Positions 1 to 10,061 are shown, numbered from the stretch's first letter. The stretch: DNA of 64,000 nucleotides from an uncultured Flavobacteriaceae bacterium (GCA_943787295.1 CALSLW010000002.1:648189-712188); one strand, 5' to 3'. Notes: a model not told the origin generated them from the letters alone. Made by a program: numbers and translations.

Positions 1-701
1 GTTTTATTATTTCAAGCTTTAGTCTATCTGCCCAAACCTCTACTACAGTAACCCTAACTGATACAGACACAGACAATCTTTTGTCAGCATCTGATACGGT
101 TACAATAACTGCAACCTTTAGTGAAGCGATGATAGCAACTCCTACTATTACTATTTCAAATTCTCAGAATACACCAGTAGATCAGCGTGAAATGTATTCT
201 GCTGGTTACGGTTTTGGCGGGGGTACTGATTATGATGAAACAGCTTATTCAGACCCTAGTGGGGATTGGAAAAAAATTTATAATTCGAATTCTTTTTATG
301 ATTTAACAGAGGACCTTATGACTATTAGTTCAAGCGGTAATAAACTAATTTACGCTAGAGATGAAAGAATAAATGGAAGTATGAATGGTAGTGTTGTGAT
401 TTTAGATAAAGAAAATGGTCAATACTCTCTTACGACAACTTTAACATCTGGTTTTACTGATTTACATCATAAATTTGGTCAATCGTTTGTGCTTAGCAAA
501 GACGAACAAACATTGGTCATTTTAGATGCTAGGGGAAGAATGTGGGTCTATGACATTAATCCTAATACAAATGCTGTATCATTAATTCAATATGATTATT
601 CTAATGATATTAACGGTTTAAATAATGGTAATAATGATGGTAGCACCACACCGCAGATGTCAATGAGTGACGATAAAACAATTATAGTTTTAAAACGATA
701 G
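1..701 (+). CDS. Secreted adhesin/propeller-like protein, 5' partial and probably truncated at the 3' end
   Basis: The frame is open from base 3. The first residues read like the end of a signal peptide (…SLSAQT), so the true start lies just left of the window. A Thr/Asp-rich stretch ending in FSEAM, PTITIS resembles the bacterial Ig-like modules of flavobacterial surface proteins. It changes abruptly into a Gly/Asn/Asp-rich region with repeated 'SxxGNKLIYA', 'SKDEQTLVILD', 'SDDKTIIVL' strands that look like beta-propeller blades. The frame stops at a TAG in the middle of a blade, and neither other frame continues it. Proteins of this kind normally run on and end in a type IX sorting domain, which is missing. 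I infer a decayed remnant of a longer cell-surface protein. The ligand is unknown. Confidence 0.5.
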   Translation, partial: FIISSFSLSAQTSTTVTLTDTDTDNLLSASDTVTITATFSEAMIATPTITISNSQNTPVDQREMYSAGYGFGGGTDYDETAYSDPSGDWKKIYNSNSFYDLTEDLMTISSSGNKLIYARDERINGSMNGSVVILDKENGQYSLTTTLTSGFTDLHHKFGQSFVLSKDEQTLVILDARGRMWVYDINPNTNAVSLIQYDYSNDINGLNNGNNDGSTTPQMSMSDDKTIIVLKR

Positions 702-928
702 AAAATGTTTTCTATTAAAATAGATTTAGATCTCACTATTCTGAGTTTAGCTATTGTTTTTCCTTTAGTTTTTTCAATCACAAGCGGTAAAGTAATTTAC
801 AGTTAGTTCTCACTTTCTCTACTTAATCAAATGTCCTTAATAAAACAAGCTTTTCAAGCTGGTATACGACCTCAAGTCGAAGAAAAACCATAGTATTGTA
901 AAAAAGAAAAAGAATTTTTTTGCTTGCA
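702..928. other. Non-coding stretch with possible gene fragments
   Basis: No convincing gene. In the same frame as the preceding ORF there is a 33-codon ORF at 705-806 (begins MFSIKIDLDL, then a hydrophobic helix ending IVFPLVFSITS). It resembles the first transmembrane segment of a membrane protein that has lost the rest. A 20-codon ORF follows at 831-893 (begins MSLIKQAFQ). Neither has a ribosome site. I read the stretch as deletion debris between a truncated surface-protein gene and the intact gene at 929. The final 20 bases are very A-rich, which is usual before flavobacterial start codons. Confidence 0.3.
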
Positions 929-3154
929 ATGAAAAAAAAAGGTTTCACCATTCTCTTATTATTTTCCTTTTTCACCTATGCTCAGGACAGTTTTCGTCCG
1001 CCCTTAGTCGATGAAAAGGAGTTCGATATTGATGGGCGATTAGAAGAAGACATTTGGAAAACAGCAACCCAAGTCCCTTTTGACATAGAGTTTAATCCAG
1101 CGAATAATCAACCAGCTCAAAAAGAGACCACTGCTTATATCGCTTATTCCAGTACCCATGTTTTTATAGGGGTCTATGCAAAGCATGACCCAAAAGCCAT
1201 TCGAGCATCAATACGCCCTCGCGATGATCGAAACATTTGGAATGACGATGTGGTATTAGTGCGATTAGATCCTTACGCCGATGCGAGATTTAACATTGGT
1301 TTAGCGGTAAATGCATTGGGGAGTCAATTTGATGTAAAACAAATCAATGCATTAAGTGACGAACAACGCTATGACAGTTCTTTTAATGTAAATTTTGAAT
1401 CCAAAGGGGTTATCGTTGAAGATGGATATCAAGTTGAAATGAAAATCCCCTTTGCAGAAATTCCCTTCCCTAATGGGACAGACCAAATGTGGCGCGTAAA
1501 TTTTTATCGCCGCTATGTTGAAAATGGGAATGACATAGAGGTAAGCAGCCAAATTCGCGACCGCAACAACAGTTGTATCGTTTGTCAAACCACCGATCGC
1601 CTTTTCTTTAAAAATATCAAAATTGAGAAACGAAAAGAGTTATTACCCTATCTATCGAGTAATATTCAAGGCGAAAGACAAACGCCAACAGCCTCAATCG
1701 ATTATAGAAATTTGAAAGCAAAGATTGGCCTTGGCCTTAATCTCGACCTCAATAAAAACACCAGTTGGGAAGTCACGATAAACCCAGATTTTTCTCAAGT
1801 CGAGGCAGATGTTACTCAGATTGACGTCAACTCTTCTTTCTCACTACAATACCCAGAACGTCGCCCGTTTTTTAATCGCGGGACAGACCTGGTCAATTTC
1901 GCCGATGGCGCTTTTTATTCTCGTTCGATTGTCAACCCTTCTGTGGCATCAAAAATCCTTAGCCAAGGGCGAAAATCCCGCCTCTTTTTATTAAATGCAT
2001 TAGATCAAAACTCGCCCTATTTAGTAGGTGGAGAAGACCGCTCTTATATCGGAGAAGGAGGGAAAAGTCTGGTCAATGTATTACGTTATCAACACCTTTT
2101 GAATCCCCAAGCACGTTTTGGCGGCGTTATGATGAATCGCTTTTATGACGGGGGTGGCTATGGTCATTTATTTGGTTTAGATGGCTTATTTTTATTAAAC
2201 CAAAACTGGCGATTGAGCTTTGAATTATTCAAAAATGTCAACAAAGAACCAGAACAAAATTGGATCGATACCAATCAAAGCATTCAAGGAAAAACAATCG
2301 CACTAGACGGAGATAAATTAAACGGCGATGCCCTCTACATACAGCTCTATCGAAAAACCGAATTTTGGCAAAGCTATCTATACTACCGCAATATTTCTCC
2401 CCAGTACCGGGCTGATGTTGGCTTTGTCGTTAAAAACAACCGTCAATGGGGAACCTTTTATCACGAGTACCTCAATATTTTGAACAAACCCGGGATACAA
2501 TCTTTTGGTTTTGGGACTAAAATTGACCTAGTTTATACCTTTGAAAAGTTGTATAAAAACTTTAGTGTTGATCTCTTCGCTTCTATTAAAACCTATGGAC
2601 AAACAGAACTTTCTTACACCCTAGATTATGATGCGCGAAAAGTATTTTTAAACATCCCCTTTAAAAACCTGCCCACCCATACCTTTTCTATCAATGGAGC
2701 ACCTAGTGAGGCCTTTAACTTTAGCGCAAATATTGATCGCGGAAAAGACTTGTCGTTCAATGAAGAAATTCCAGAAGTTGGAAAAGTTCGCTCTGCCTTT
2801 ATGACCTTGAGCTTTCAGCTTAATAATAACTTTACTGTGAATCCTTCTTTGCGATATTCACGTCTTGAACGATTGAATGGCGGAGAAGATTATTTTAATG
2901 GCACCATTGCACGCATGAACTTACGCTATCAGTTTAGTTCAGCCTTTAATATTCGTTTAGTGGCAGAGAAAAACAGCTTTACCAATCAGTTCTTTTTACA
3001 ACCCCTTGTTCAATGGAACCCTAATCCGTCCACCATTTTTTATTTAGGAGGAAACCAAAACACCCTTGAAGAAATCGATGAACTACAGTTTCAATTATTT
3101 CAGTTCAATCGCACCCAATTCTTTTTTAAGTTTCAGTATTTGATCGGGATTTAA
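929..3154 (+). CDS. DUF5916 protein with N-terminal CBM9-like domain
   Basis: Secreted or outer-membrane protein of 741 residues. I chose ATG 929 over an in-frame TTG nine bases upstream because it starts a clean signal peptide (MKKKGFTILLLFSF…YAQ). Residues of about 25-210 form a carbohydrate-binding family 9-like domain ('DIDGRLEEDIWKTA' near its start). The rest is the DUF5916 region: aromatic, amphipathic beta strands ending in aromatic residues, as in an outer-membrane barrel. Family members are common in Bacteroidota and often sit near peptidases or TonB systems. No enzymatic residues or substrate can be named. It stands alone, with 176 bases before the next gene. The domain assignment is firm and the function is not known. 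Confidence 0.85.
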   Translation: MKKKGFTILLLFSFFTYAQDSFRPPLVDEKEFDIDGRLEEDIWKTATQVPFDIEFNPANNQPAQKETTAYIAYSSTHVFIGVYAKHDPKAIRASIRPRDDRNIWNDDVVLVRLDPYADARFNIGLAVNALGSQFDVKQINALSDEQRYDSSFNVNFESKGVIVEDGYQVEMKIPFAEIPFPNGTDQMWRVNFYRRYVENGNDIEVSSQIRDRNNSCIVCQTTDRLFFKNIKIEKRKELLPYLSSNIQGERQTPTASIDYRNLKAKIGLGLNLDLNKNTSWEVTINPDFSQVEADVTQIDVNSSFSLQYPERRPFFNRGTDLVNFADGAFYSRSIVNPSVASKILSQGRKSRLFLLNALDQNSPYLVGGEDRSYIGEGGKSLVNVLRYQHLLNPQARFGGVMMNRFYDGGGYGHLFGLDGLFLLNQNWRLSFELFKNVNKEPEQNWIDTNQSIQGKTIALDGDKLNGDALYIQLYRKTEFWQSYLYYRNISPQYRADVGFVVKNNRQWGTFYHEYLNILNKPGIQSFGFGTKIDLVYTFEKLYKNFSVDLFASIKTYGQTELSYTLDYDARKVFLNIPFKNLPTHTFSINGAPSEAFNFSANIDRGKDLSFNEEIPEVGKVRSAFMTLSFQLNNNFTVNPSLRYSRLERLNGGEDYFNGTIARMNLRYQFSSAFNIRLVAEKNSFTNQFFLQPLVQWNPNPSTIFYLGGNQNTLEEIDELQFQLFQFNRTQFFFKFQYLIGI

Positions 3155-3330
3155 TGGCATAGAAAGCGCGCGATTATTTTTACATTGTAGGTCTAGTAAC
3201 ATTTCAATTAAAAAACCATCTCATATTCGTATTATTGAAGCGAAAAAGAATCCTACAAATTAAAGGCGAGACTGTGAATACATCCCTTTGATAGAAAATT
3301 ATGAACCAACTTTAGATTACTACCACTAAG

Positions 3331-4035
3331 ATGAAAAAGCAACTTTTTATTCTATTAGCCTTATTAACACTAAAAGGATTAGCACAAGAAATAAGCGCAC
3401 AGGAATTATTAGACAAAAGTATTGCCTATCATGATCCCGATGGGAAATGGGCTAATTTCAAAGGAAGCTTTACCATTAAAATGGAAACCCCAAAGCGACC
3501 TGTACGCACTACAAAAATTGAACTAGATTTTCCACAGCAGTATTTCAAAAGCAGTGTCGAAAGAGGCGGTATTTCTACCACGGCAGAATGGAAGGCAGGG
3601 CAATGCACACATTCGCTAGAAGGGAGTACAACATTTACAGCAGCACAAGCTAAAGAGCATGGGCTCAACTGTAAACGGACAAACAAGATGAGAGACTACT
3701 ATGTCTACCTTTATGGTCTCCCCATGAAGTTAAAGGACCCAGGAACACAATTAGATCCTAAAGTTTATACCAAAACCTTGAAAGGAAAATCCTACCACTG
3801 TTTAAAAGTAACCTATGTCGAAACCGTGGGAAAAGACATTTGGTATTTTTACCTGGATAAAACCACCGCTCAATTACGCCATTATCAATTCTATCACGAC
3901 GAAGCAGCGAACGACGGAGAGTATATCCTCTTGTCTGGCGAAGCAAATATCGAGGGCATTAAAATGCCCAAAGAAAGGGCCTGGTATATGAACGGAGACG
4001 ACCGCTATTTGGGCACTGATTTTCTTTCCCAGTGA
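3331..4035 (+). CDS. DUF6503 family secreted protein (LolA/LppX-like fold)
   Basis: A 234-residue protein with a signal peptide (MKKQLFILLALLTLKGLAQ). 'AQELLDKSIAYHDPDGKW' just after the cleavage site is the hallmark of DUF6503, a Bacteroidota family expected to adopt the half-barrel fold of lipoprotein-carrier proteins. Many beta strands with alternating hydrophobic residues fit that fold. It may bind a lipid or lipoprotein in the periplasm, which is inference from fold only. Its stop lies 5 bases from the stop of the convergent amidohydrolase gene, with no terminator between them. Confidence 0.75.
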   Translation: MKKQLFILLALLTLKGLAQEISAQELLDKSIAYHDPDGKWANFKGSFTIKMETPKRPVRTTKIELDFPQQYFKSSVERGGISTTAEWKAGQCTHSLEGSTTFTAAQAKEHGLNCKRTNKMRDYYVYLYGLPMKLKDPGTQLDPKVYTKTLKGKSYHCLKVTYVETVGKDIWYFYLDKTTAQLRHYQFYHDEAANDGEYILLSGEANIEGIKMPKERAWYMNGDDRYLGTDFLSQ

Positions 4036-4040
4036 TCAAC

Positions 4041-7000
4041 TTATTCGCTTTTCCCCACCCCAGGCAATGTATCTCCTGGAGAAGCTTGCGTCCATGGATA
4101 ATCTTGTTTTTTCGCTTCAGGATAAACCGTGTTTAAACTTTCACCGTCATAGACAAAGCCATTTTTCACCACCAGTTCTACTGTGTTAGTGTTGCGAATA
4201 TTTTCTAGCGGGTTTTTATTGAGGATCACTAAATCTGCGACCTTCCCTTCTTCCACACTTCCAATATCTTGAGAAAGGCCTAAGGCTTCTGCTCCTATTA
4301 CCGTTGCGACCCTTAACATATCGTGTTCAGAGATTCCACCGGCTTGCATGCTCCATAATTCCCAGTGGTAACCCAGACCTTGTAATTGACCATGTGAACC
4401 TACTCCTGCGATTCCTCCTGCTTCAACCAAGTCTTTTACAAAGACAGCATGGTCTTCAAAAACATGTTCTTCATCCATAAACCAGCCAGCATTTCTTCGG
4501 CGTGATTTAGCGTCTAATTCTGATTTCGGTGTAAAACGATTAAGCTTTGCATCCCCTTGAACATCTTCTTTTGCATAGTAGTAATTCTCTGCCCATGGAC
4601 CGCCATAAGAAACTAATAGTGTAGGCGTATAAGCTGTTTTTGAACCTGCCACAAAATCAATAAAGTCTTTATAAAGTGGATAGATTGGGAACGAGTGTTC
4701 ATGTCCAGGATAACCGTCTAAAATCTGTGTAAGGTTCAGTTTAAAGTCTAAGCCTCCCTCTGTCGTTGGCATAAGCTCTTGTTCTTTTGCGGCTTGAATG
4801 ATCCATTGGCGGTGTTGACGATTTCCCGTCAGGTACATTTTAATGGTTTTAGTGTTGTAGTACTTTGAGTACTGCATCAATACATCACGTGCATGATCAA
4901 GACTTTTAATATTATACCCCCAGTATCCCACACCAGGACCTGTTGAATAAATTCTAGGTCCAGGAATCATTCCTGCTTCAACCATATCGGCATAGGTAAG
5001 AACATCTGTTGTCGCTGTTTGCGGATCCCTTGTGGTAGTAACACCATAGGCCAAATTAGCTGCATAAACCCAAACATGACGCTTATGCAATCCCCAGGAA
5101 GGCCACATATGTGCATGAGTGTCCACAAATCCTGGAACTATATATTTTCCTGCTAGATCCATTACTTTTGCTCCAGCGGGAACTTCAATGGATTTCCCTA
5201 CAGATTGGATACGATTATTCTTGATAACAACGGTTCCATTTTCGATAATCTCTTCCCCCTTCATGCTAATGATGGTGGCGTTTTTTAACACAAGAGTTCC
5301 TTGAGCAATCGCGCGTTTTGCTTTGACAATTACATCTAGCTCTATGGCTTGATAATCTTCAATTTCATCTTCCTCTTCTTCAGTAGTTTCTGTGGCTGTT
5401 TCAGAAGCAGCAATTGCAGCATCATCTTCTTCCTTGTCTTCTTTGGCTTGCTGCTGTTCTTCTTCTCTTACTTCGGCTTGATTAATATCATAACGGAAAA
5501 GGGTGTTCCCTAAAGACCAATACACCACCTTTCCATTCAATGCCCAACTAGGAAATTGGCCGCCAAACTTCGTTAGTTTTCTTGAAGGGAACGCGGCTTT
5601 TGACGCGTCTTTGACATTTATCTTTACCCCATCTGCACCCACATATGGAATGGTCACCACATAGATGTCGTTGTTGATTTGTGCTAAGGCATAATCTCCT
5701 TTAGGGGCACGCAAAATGGTATTGGCTTTAGCAGGTTTCTTTTTAGGCGCTGTGGGAGAATCAGCTAATAAATGATTTTCATCATAAGAAGACCCATATA
5801 CCGTTATACCGTCCACTTGAACATGTTTCTTTTGGTCTGTTCCATCCCATCGCATAGAGATTAACCTATCGGAAGAATTTAAATAAATGCGGCCATTATT
5901 TTGAGCAAAATGAGGATTTGAAAGACCTCTTGCTTTTGAAATAAGTGTTGATTTCCCTAAACCAGCAGCATTCAACCAAACCAAACTAGATTTCTGCTGG
6001 AAGGCTCGGGGACCATCGGCATCTTTAAATTGTTGTGCTGCGCCTTTAAAAACGACAATTCGATTGCTATTACTCCATACTGGCTGGGTATATACCCCTG
6101 CTTCTTGCGTGAGTCTTACTGGGGCTGCTTTTTTATCTAGACGAAGTTTATATACATGTCCTCCTTCTTTTTCATTCCAACTTACAAAAGCAATTTCTTT
6201 TCCATTAGGGCGCCAAGTGGGCATAGCCTCGGTCACATCCATTGAGGTCAATTGTCTGGGTTGCTTGTCTTTAAAACTCATCCAGTACAGCTTGTTTAAG
6301 GCGGTAAATACCATGGCGGTTCCATCTGGAGAAACCTGTGGATCGCGAATTTGGTTTACCTCAAAAGTAGGCGTGTCCTCTATAGGGTAATCAAACTTTA
6401 ATTGTGGCCCTAGCACCACTTTTTCTTCTACCCTAAAAGGAATGTTTTGTGCATCACCTCCTGCGATAGGGAGACGGTATATTTTACCGCCATAAGACGC
6501 TAAAAGGCTCTTACTATCGGGGGTAAATGACATAGCAGGTAAAACCCCTAAAGGGGCGATGGATTCTTGCTCATCTCTCTGAACAGGATAAGCTAACCAT
6601 GCTTCTTCTTGGGTAATTAAATTTCTTTTGACTAAACCCGTTTGATCATTAAAACGACTTCCATAAACCAACCATTTTCCGTCTGGAGAAAGGGTAGGAC
6701 TAAAGGCAGAACCATAACGTGAAGTCATGACCTCTTTCTTGCCGTCTTCTCTGTCATAAGTGGCTAATTGATATTGAGGAAAGCGAGCATTGTATTGCCA
6801 TGCGCCTGTTCTTTGCGAAAACCATATGTGTTGCCCATCTGCACTAAAACTAGGTTCAGAAGTTTTTAGGTTTTCTGGCTTACTTATTAATTGCGTTCCT
6901 TTGCCGCCATCTTTATGATATAAGTGAAGCTTGAAATTTCGGGTTCCTTTACTGACCACTACATAATTTCCGTCAGGAGACCAGTCTGCCGATTGCATTT

Positions 7001-7394
7001 TGAAGGTGTTCCCTTTTGTCAATTGCAAGGTGTCTTCTTTTTTACGGTCAATGATCCAGGCATTATTTCCCCCGCTTCGATCAGATAGGAATAAAATGGA
7101 ATTCCCGTCAGGAGAATATTTGGGATGAGAATCAAAGGCTAATCCTTCTGTAATTCTGGTTGCTTTTCCTCCGGCGATAGGGAGTTCATAAAGATCTCCT
7201 AGTAAGTCAAAGACAAGCTTTGTACCATCTGGATGGACATCGAGAGACATCCAGGTTCCTTGATCAGTATTAATATCGAGAGAACGGGTTGCTTCTAAGG
7301 GTAAATCTTTCTTGTCTTTTATATCTTTCTTGTCTTGCGCGATAGATGGCGATACAATCGCCAAAGCGATAATGGATAAAATTAATTTCTTCAT
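4041..7394 (-). CDS. TolB-like beta-propeller / amidohydrolase fusion protein
   Basis: Secreted 1117-residue protein. The start at 7394 (MKKLILSIIALAIVSPSIAQ) is preferred; a longer frame from 7499 would overlap the upstream gene and bury the signal peptide. Residues of about 30-650 hold repeated PD40/WD40-like blades ('SPDGNSILFLSDRSGG', 'SPDGKWLVYGS'). A Glu/Asp-rich linker near residues 640-680 follows. Residues of about 690-1080 are a metal-dependent amidohydrolase with the HxH metal motif (FVDTHAHMWP, near 759), a later His in 'DGYPGHEHSF' and the C-terminal 'GSVEEGKVADLVIL' signature. Family members are predicted periplasmic hydrolases or peptidases acting on cyclic amides or dipeptides; the substrate is unknown. 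It follows the gene at 7402-8049 by 7 bases and is surely co-transcribed with it. Confidence 0.85.
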   Translation of the reverse strand: MKKLILSIIALAIVSPSIAQDKKDIKDKKDLPLEATRSLDINTDQGTWMSLDVHPDGTKLVFDLLGDLYELPIAGGKATRITEGLAFDSHPKYSPDGNSILFLSDRSGGNNAWIIDRKKEDTLQLTKGNTFKMQSADWSPDGNYVVVSKGTRNFKLHLYHKDGGKGTQLISKPENLKTSEPSFSADGQHIWFSQRTGAWQYNARFPQYQLATYDREDGKKEVMTSRYGSAFSPTLSPDGKWLVYGSRFNDQTGLVKRNLITQEEAWLAYPVQRDEQESIAPLGVLPAMSFTPDSKSLLASYGGKIYRLPIAGGDAQNIPFRVEEKVVLGPQLKFDYPIEDTPTFEVNQIRDPQVSPDGTAMVFTALNKLYWMSFKDKQPRQLTSMDVTEAMPTWRPNGKEIAFVSWNEKEGGHVYKLRLDKKAAPVRLTQEAGVYTQPVWSNSNRIVVFKGAAQQFKDADGPRAFQQKSSLVWLNAAGLGKSTLISKARGLSNPHFAQNNGRIYLNSSDRLISMRWDGTDQKKHVQVDGITVYGSSYDENHLLADSPTAPKKKPAKANTILRAPKGDYALAQINNDIYVVTIPYVGADGVKINVKDASKAAFPSRKLTKFGGQFPSWALNGKVVYWSLGNTLFRYDINQAEVREEEQQQAKEDKEEDDAAIAASETATETTEEEEDEIEDYQAIELDVIVKAKRAIAQGTLVLKNATIISMKGEEIIENGTVVIKNNRIQSVGKSIEVPAGAKVMDLAGKYIVPGFVDTHAHMWPSWGLHKRHVWVYAANLAYGVTTTRDPQTATTDVLTYADMVEAGMIPGPRIYSTGPGVGYWGYNIKSLDHARDVLMQYSKYYNTKTIKMYLTGNRQHRQWIIQAAKEQELMPTTEGGLDFKLNLTQILDGYPGHEHSFPIYPLYKDFIDFVAGSKTAYTPTLLVSYGGPWAENYYYAKEDVQGDAKLNRFTPKSELDAKSRRRNAGWFMDEEHVFEDHAVFVKDLVEAGGIAGVGSHGQLQGLGYHWELWSMQAGGISEHDMLRVATVIGAEALGLSQDIGSVEEGKVADLVILNKNPLENIRNTNTVELVVKNGFVYDGESLNTVYPEAKKQDYPWTQASPGDTLPGVGKSE

Positions 7395-7401
7395 TGTGGG
7401 A

Positions 7402-8049
7402 TTATTGGTTTGTTCTTTTATGCCAGATTTCATGCATGGGACCTCCTTTACTGTTAAAGCCTTTATGGTACCAATCATCTTTTTTTTGAGTGAATTCAAA
7501 AGGTAGAACCTTCCCTACTTTGCTGTTGTCTCTAGAGAAGTATTCTAAGGTTTCTACATAATTGCCTTCTTGAGCGGTATAAGTTCCCCCGCCAGCGCCC
7601 ATAAATCGCATAGAGCCGGTGTCAAAAGCTGTCCATTGAAAATGTCCGTCGAGTAATAACTTCATGGTTTTTCGCGAGCGGGTCAAGTCGCGACGTTGTT
7701 CCCCTTCAGGTTTTACACGACCAGCCATTAACCATTTTCCTTCAAGGGCTTGATCTGCTTTAGACGTTTTTGTCCAGTCTTTCTGGGTATAAGTTGCCCT
7801 TTTTAAACTGTCTTGCGCATAGTTAGAGTTGAATTCAAAAGCTACTTCAATCCCCTTTTTGGCTTTTTGAAAAAAGCCACCACGCGTAAAAGCGAAAGCC
7901 CCGTCTTCTTGTTGATAAACGGTTTCAATAAGGTAAGTGTCATCCATTAAAATGCGGTGATTCTTCCCTCCTTCATTAAATTCAAACACCTGTGCAATCA
8001 AGCTAGTCGGGAATAATAATAGAAAAGATAATTTTTTAAGAGGTGTCAT
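7402..8049 (-). CDS. Secreted protein paired with the amidohydrolase
   Basis: A 215-residue protein with a short signal peptide (cleavage near LIAQ). The mature part is rich in aromatic residues and looks beta-structured. I know it only as an unnamed flavobacterial 'membrane or secreted protein' family that often lies immediately upstream of TolB-propeller amidohydrolases, as here. No catalytic motif is visible. 'GRVKPEGEQRRDL' and 'GGGTYTAQEGNYVETLEYF' are likely core motifs of a small lipocalin-like or META-like barrel, which is inference. An AAAGGAGGT near its 3' end is coding sequence, not a ribosome site. Confidence 0.65.
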   Translation of the reverse strand: MTPLKKLSFLLLFPTSLIAQVFEFNEGGKNHRILMDDTYLIETVYQQEDGAFAFTRGGFFQKAKKGIEVAFEFNSNYAQDSLKRATYTQKDWTKTSKADQALEGKWLMAGRVKPEGEQRRDLTRSRKTMKLLLDGHFQWTAFDTGSMRFMGAGGGTYTAQEGNYVETLEYFSRDNSKVGKVLPFEFTQKKDDWYHKGFNSKGGPMHEIWHKRTNQ

Positions 8050-8201
8050 AAATTACTTTGTTTTAGGTTGACTTTGTTTGGGCTATTTTTTATCGGCTTT
8101 TGAGATTTTCATGTGATAATTTCTTTCTTCCTTTGTGTTTTTTGCGTTAAGCCTCTTCTTTACTACATGCATATTTGATTTTTAAAAATAACCAATTTCA
8201 A

Positions 8202-9941
8202 TTACATTCTCGTTTGATAGGTATAGAGTTCAAAGTAACGCCCTTGTTTTGCTAAAAGTTCTTGGTGTTTTCCTTGCTCCACAATTATACCTTCTTCAAT
8301 CACTAAAATTTGATCAGCTTTTTGAATAGTACTCAAACGGTGCGCAATTACTAGGGTTGTGCGATTATTCATTAGCACCCCTAGACTGTCCTGGATATAG
8401 CGTTCACTTTCTGTGTCTAAATTTGAAGTAGCTTCGTCAAGAATTACAATTTCTGGTTGTGCTAAAAGCGCTCTTGCAATGGAGATTCTTTGGCGTTGTC
8501 CTCCAGAAAGTTTTACGCCTCGCTCCCCAATAAGGGTGTCTAAACCATCGTCAAAACGATCGGTAAACTCTGTCACATATGCTCCTTTTGCGGCGATAAG
8601 AACCTCATCGTCAGAAGCATCAGGTCGAGGAAAAAGGATGTTTTCTTTGATGGTGCCTTCATATAAAAAGTCATCTTGTAAGACCACCCCCAGATGTTTT
8701 CTAAAACTACGAAGGTTTACCTTAGCTAAGTCTTGGCCATCAATTTTCACTTGCCCATCTGTAGGATTTAAAAAGCCAGAGGCTAGGCCTGCAATGGTTG
8801 ATTTCCCGGAACCAGAAGAGCCTACAAGGGCGAGGACCTCTCCTTTTTTAGCCGTAAAAGAAACATTGTGCAGCACGGCTTTATTTTCTTCATAAGCAAA
8901 AGAAACATTTTCAAATTCAATTAAACCTTCTACATGGTCAAGGTGTTTTGTGCGAACTGTGGGGTCATCTTCTTCTTGGGTATCCATTAATTCTTGGGTA
9001 CGATCCAGTCCAGCAAAGGCTTCGGTTAATTGACTCCCGATATTACTCATTTGAACAATAGGGGCAATCATAAAACCTAAGAAAAGAGTAAAGGAGACAA
9101 ACTCCCCATAGGTCATACTACCCTGCATGATAAAATAGCCGCCTATTCCCATGATACCGGCAGAGGCAGTGCCCAATAAAAAAGTGGAAGCGCTGGTCAT
9201 AAAGGCGGTAGCGGTTAAACTTTTTTTGACATTGAGGAATAGACGCTCTACGCCTAATTCAAAGGTCTTTTGTTCTTGTTCTTCTGCATTAAAGCCTTTG
9301 ATGACTCGAATTCCGTTAAGGGTTTCTGTCAAACGACCAGTTACTTCGGCATTAATTTTACCGCGGTCGCGAAAAATAGGACGGATGTAGCCAAAGGCTT
9401 TCAGCGCAATTACAGCAAAAATCCCCACAGGAAGAAGGACAAAAAGGGTCATCCACCCGTTGATATCGATAAGGATAACCAAAGAAATTACGGCTGTAAT
9501 TGATCCACCAATCAATTGTACTAAGCCAGTCCCAACTAAGTTGCGCACCCCTTCTACATCACTCATAACTCGAGAGACAAGCGCTCCCGCTTTTTGATTA
9601 TCAAAAAAACTAATGGGAAGTTTTAGTAGCTTCTTTTGGACATTTGCACGCAGTACAGAAATCAAATGTTGTGCCTCGACACTAAGCAGTCGCGTGAGTG
9701 AAAAAGAGCTGATAGATTGTAGTAATAACGCAATCCCTACTGCGATCAGTAAATAAGTTAATTCATCGATGTTTTTAGACGGGATAACCTCATCAATTAA
9801 CGCCTTACTCGCATAAGGAAGTACTAGCCCAGATAAACTCCTGATAATAATCAGGAATAAACCAATGGAAACAATTTTACGGCGGGGCCAGATATACTCT
9901 TTAAATGCCCAATTAAAGGAAACTTTTTTCTTTTTTTGCAT
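8202..9941 (-). CDS. ABC exporter, fused permease/ATPase (MsbA-type)
   Basis: A 579-residue half-transporter in the inner membrane. Six transmembrane helices lie in residues of about 20-310 (ABC type-1 exporter fold). The nucleotide-binding domain spans 330-579: Walker A GSSGSGKST (about 375), Q-loop 'VVLQDDFLYEG', signature LSGGQRQR (about 478), Walker B IVILDEATS (about 500) and H-loop AHRLS (about 535), all intact. I start it at ATG 9941 rather than an in-frame TTG at 9950. It probably works as a homodimer exporting a lipid or hydrophobic compound; substrate specificity cannot be read from sequence. The gene is monocistronic and divergent from the metal-uptake cassette. Confidence 0.92.
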   Translation of the reverse strand: MQKKKKVSFNWAFKEYIWPRRKIVSIGLFLIIIRSLSGLVLPYASKALIDEVIPSKNIDELTYLLIAVGIALLLQSISSFSLTRLLSVEAQHLISVLRANVQKKLLKLPISFFDNQKAGALVSRVMSDVEGVRNLVGTGLVQLIGGSITAVISLVILIDINGWMTLFVLLPVGIFAVIALKAFGYIRPIFRDRGKINAEVTGRLTETLNGIRVIKGFNAEEQEQKTFELGVERLFLNVKKSLTATAFMTSASTFLLGTASAGIMGIGGYFIMQGSMTYGEFVSFTLFLGFMIAPIVQMSNIGSQLTEAFAGLDRTQELMDTQEEDDPTVRTKHLDHVEGLIEFENVSFAYEENKAVLHNVSFTAKKGEVLALVGSSGSGKSTIAGLASGFLNPTDGQVKIDGQDLAKVNLRSFRKHLGVVLQDDFLYEGTIKENILFPRPDASDDEVLIAAKGAYVTEFTDRFDDGLDTLIGERGVKLSGGQRQRISIARALLAQPEIVILDEATSNLDTESERYIQDSLGVLMNNRTTLVIAHRLSTIQKADQILVIEEGIIVEQGKHQELLAKQGRYFELYTYQTRM

Positions 9942-10038
9942 GGTGGACAAAGTACGATAATAACACCAAAAGGAAAAGCAGGCCTTTTTCAGGAATTATT
10001 AAAACAACGAGAAATTTAAATATCACAAGAGAAATAAG

Positions 10039-10046
10039 TACTTTTG
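10039..10046 (+). promoter_or_regulatory. Promoter -7 box for the metal-uptake cassette
   Basis: TACTTTTG matches the Bacteroidota -7 consensus TAnnTTTG and lies 15 bases before the GTG start at 10062. No good -33 TTTG box is visible, so the call rests on the -7 element and on position between divergent genes. Confidence 0.4.
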
Positions 10047-10061
10047 CATTAATTCAAGCAT

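Noticed and set aside
5119-6390. Plus-strand ORFs inside the amidohydrolase gene
   Set aside because: They are antisense shadows with no domain, no start context and atypical composition.
7444-7453. AAAGGAGGT followed by ATG on the minus strand, like an SD-led start
   Set aside because: It codes for Lys-Gly-Gly inside the end of the secreted-protein gene; the frame after the ATG adds 35 residues before the true signal peptide of the amidohydrolase.
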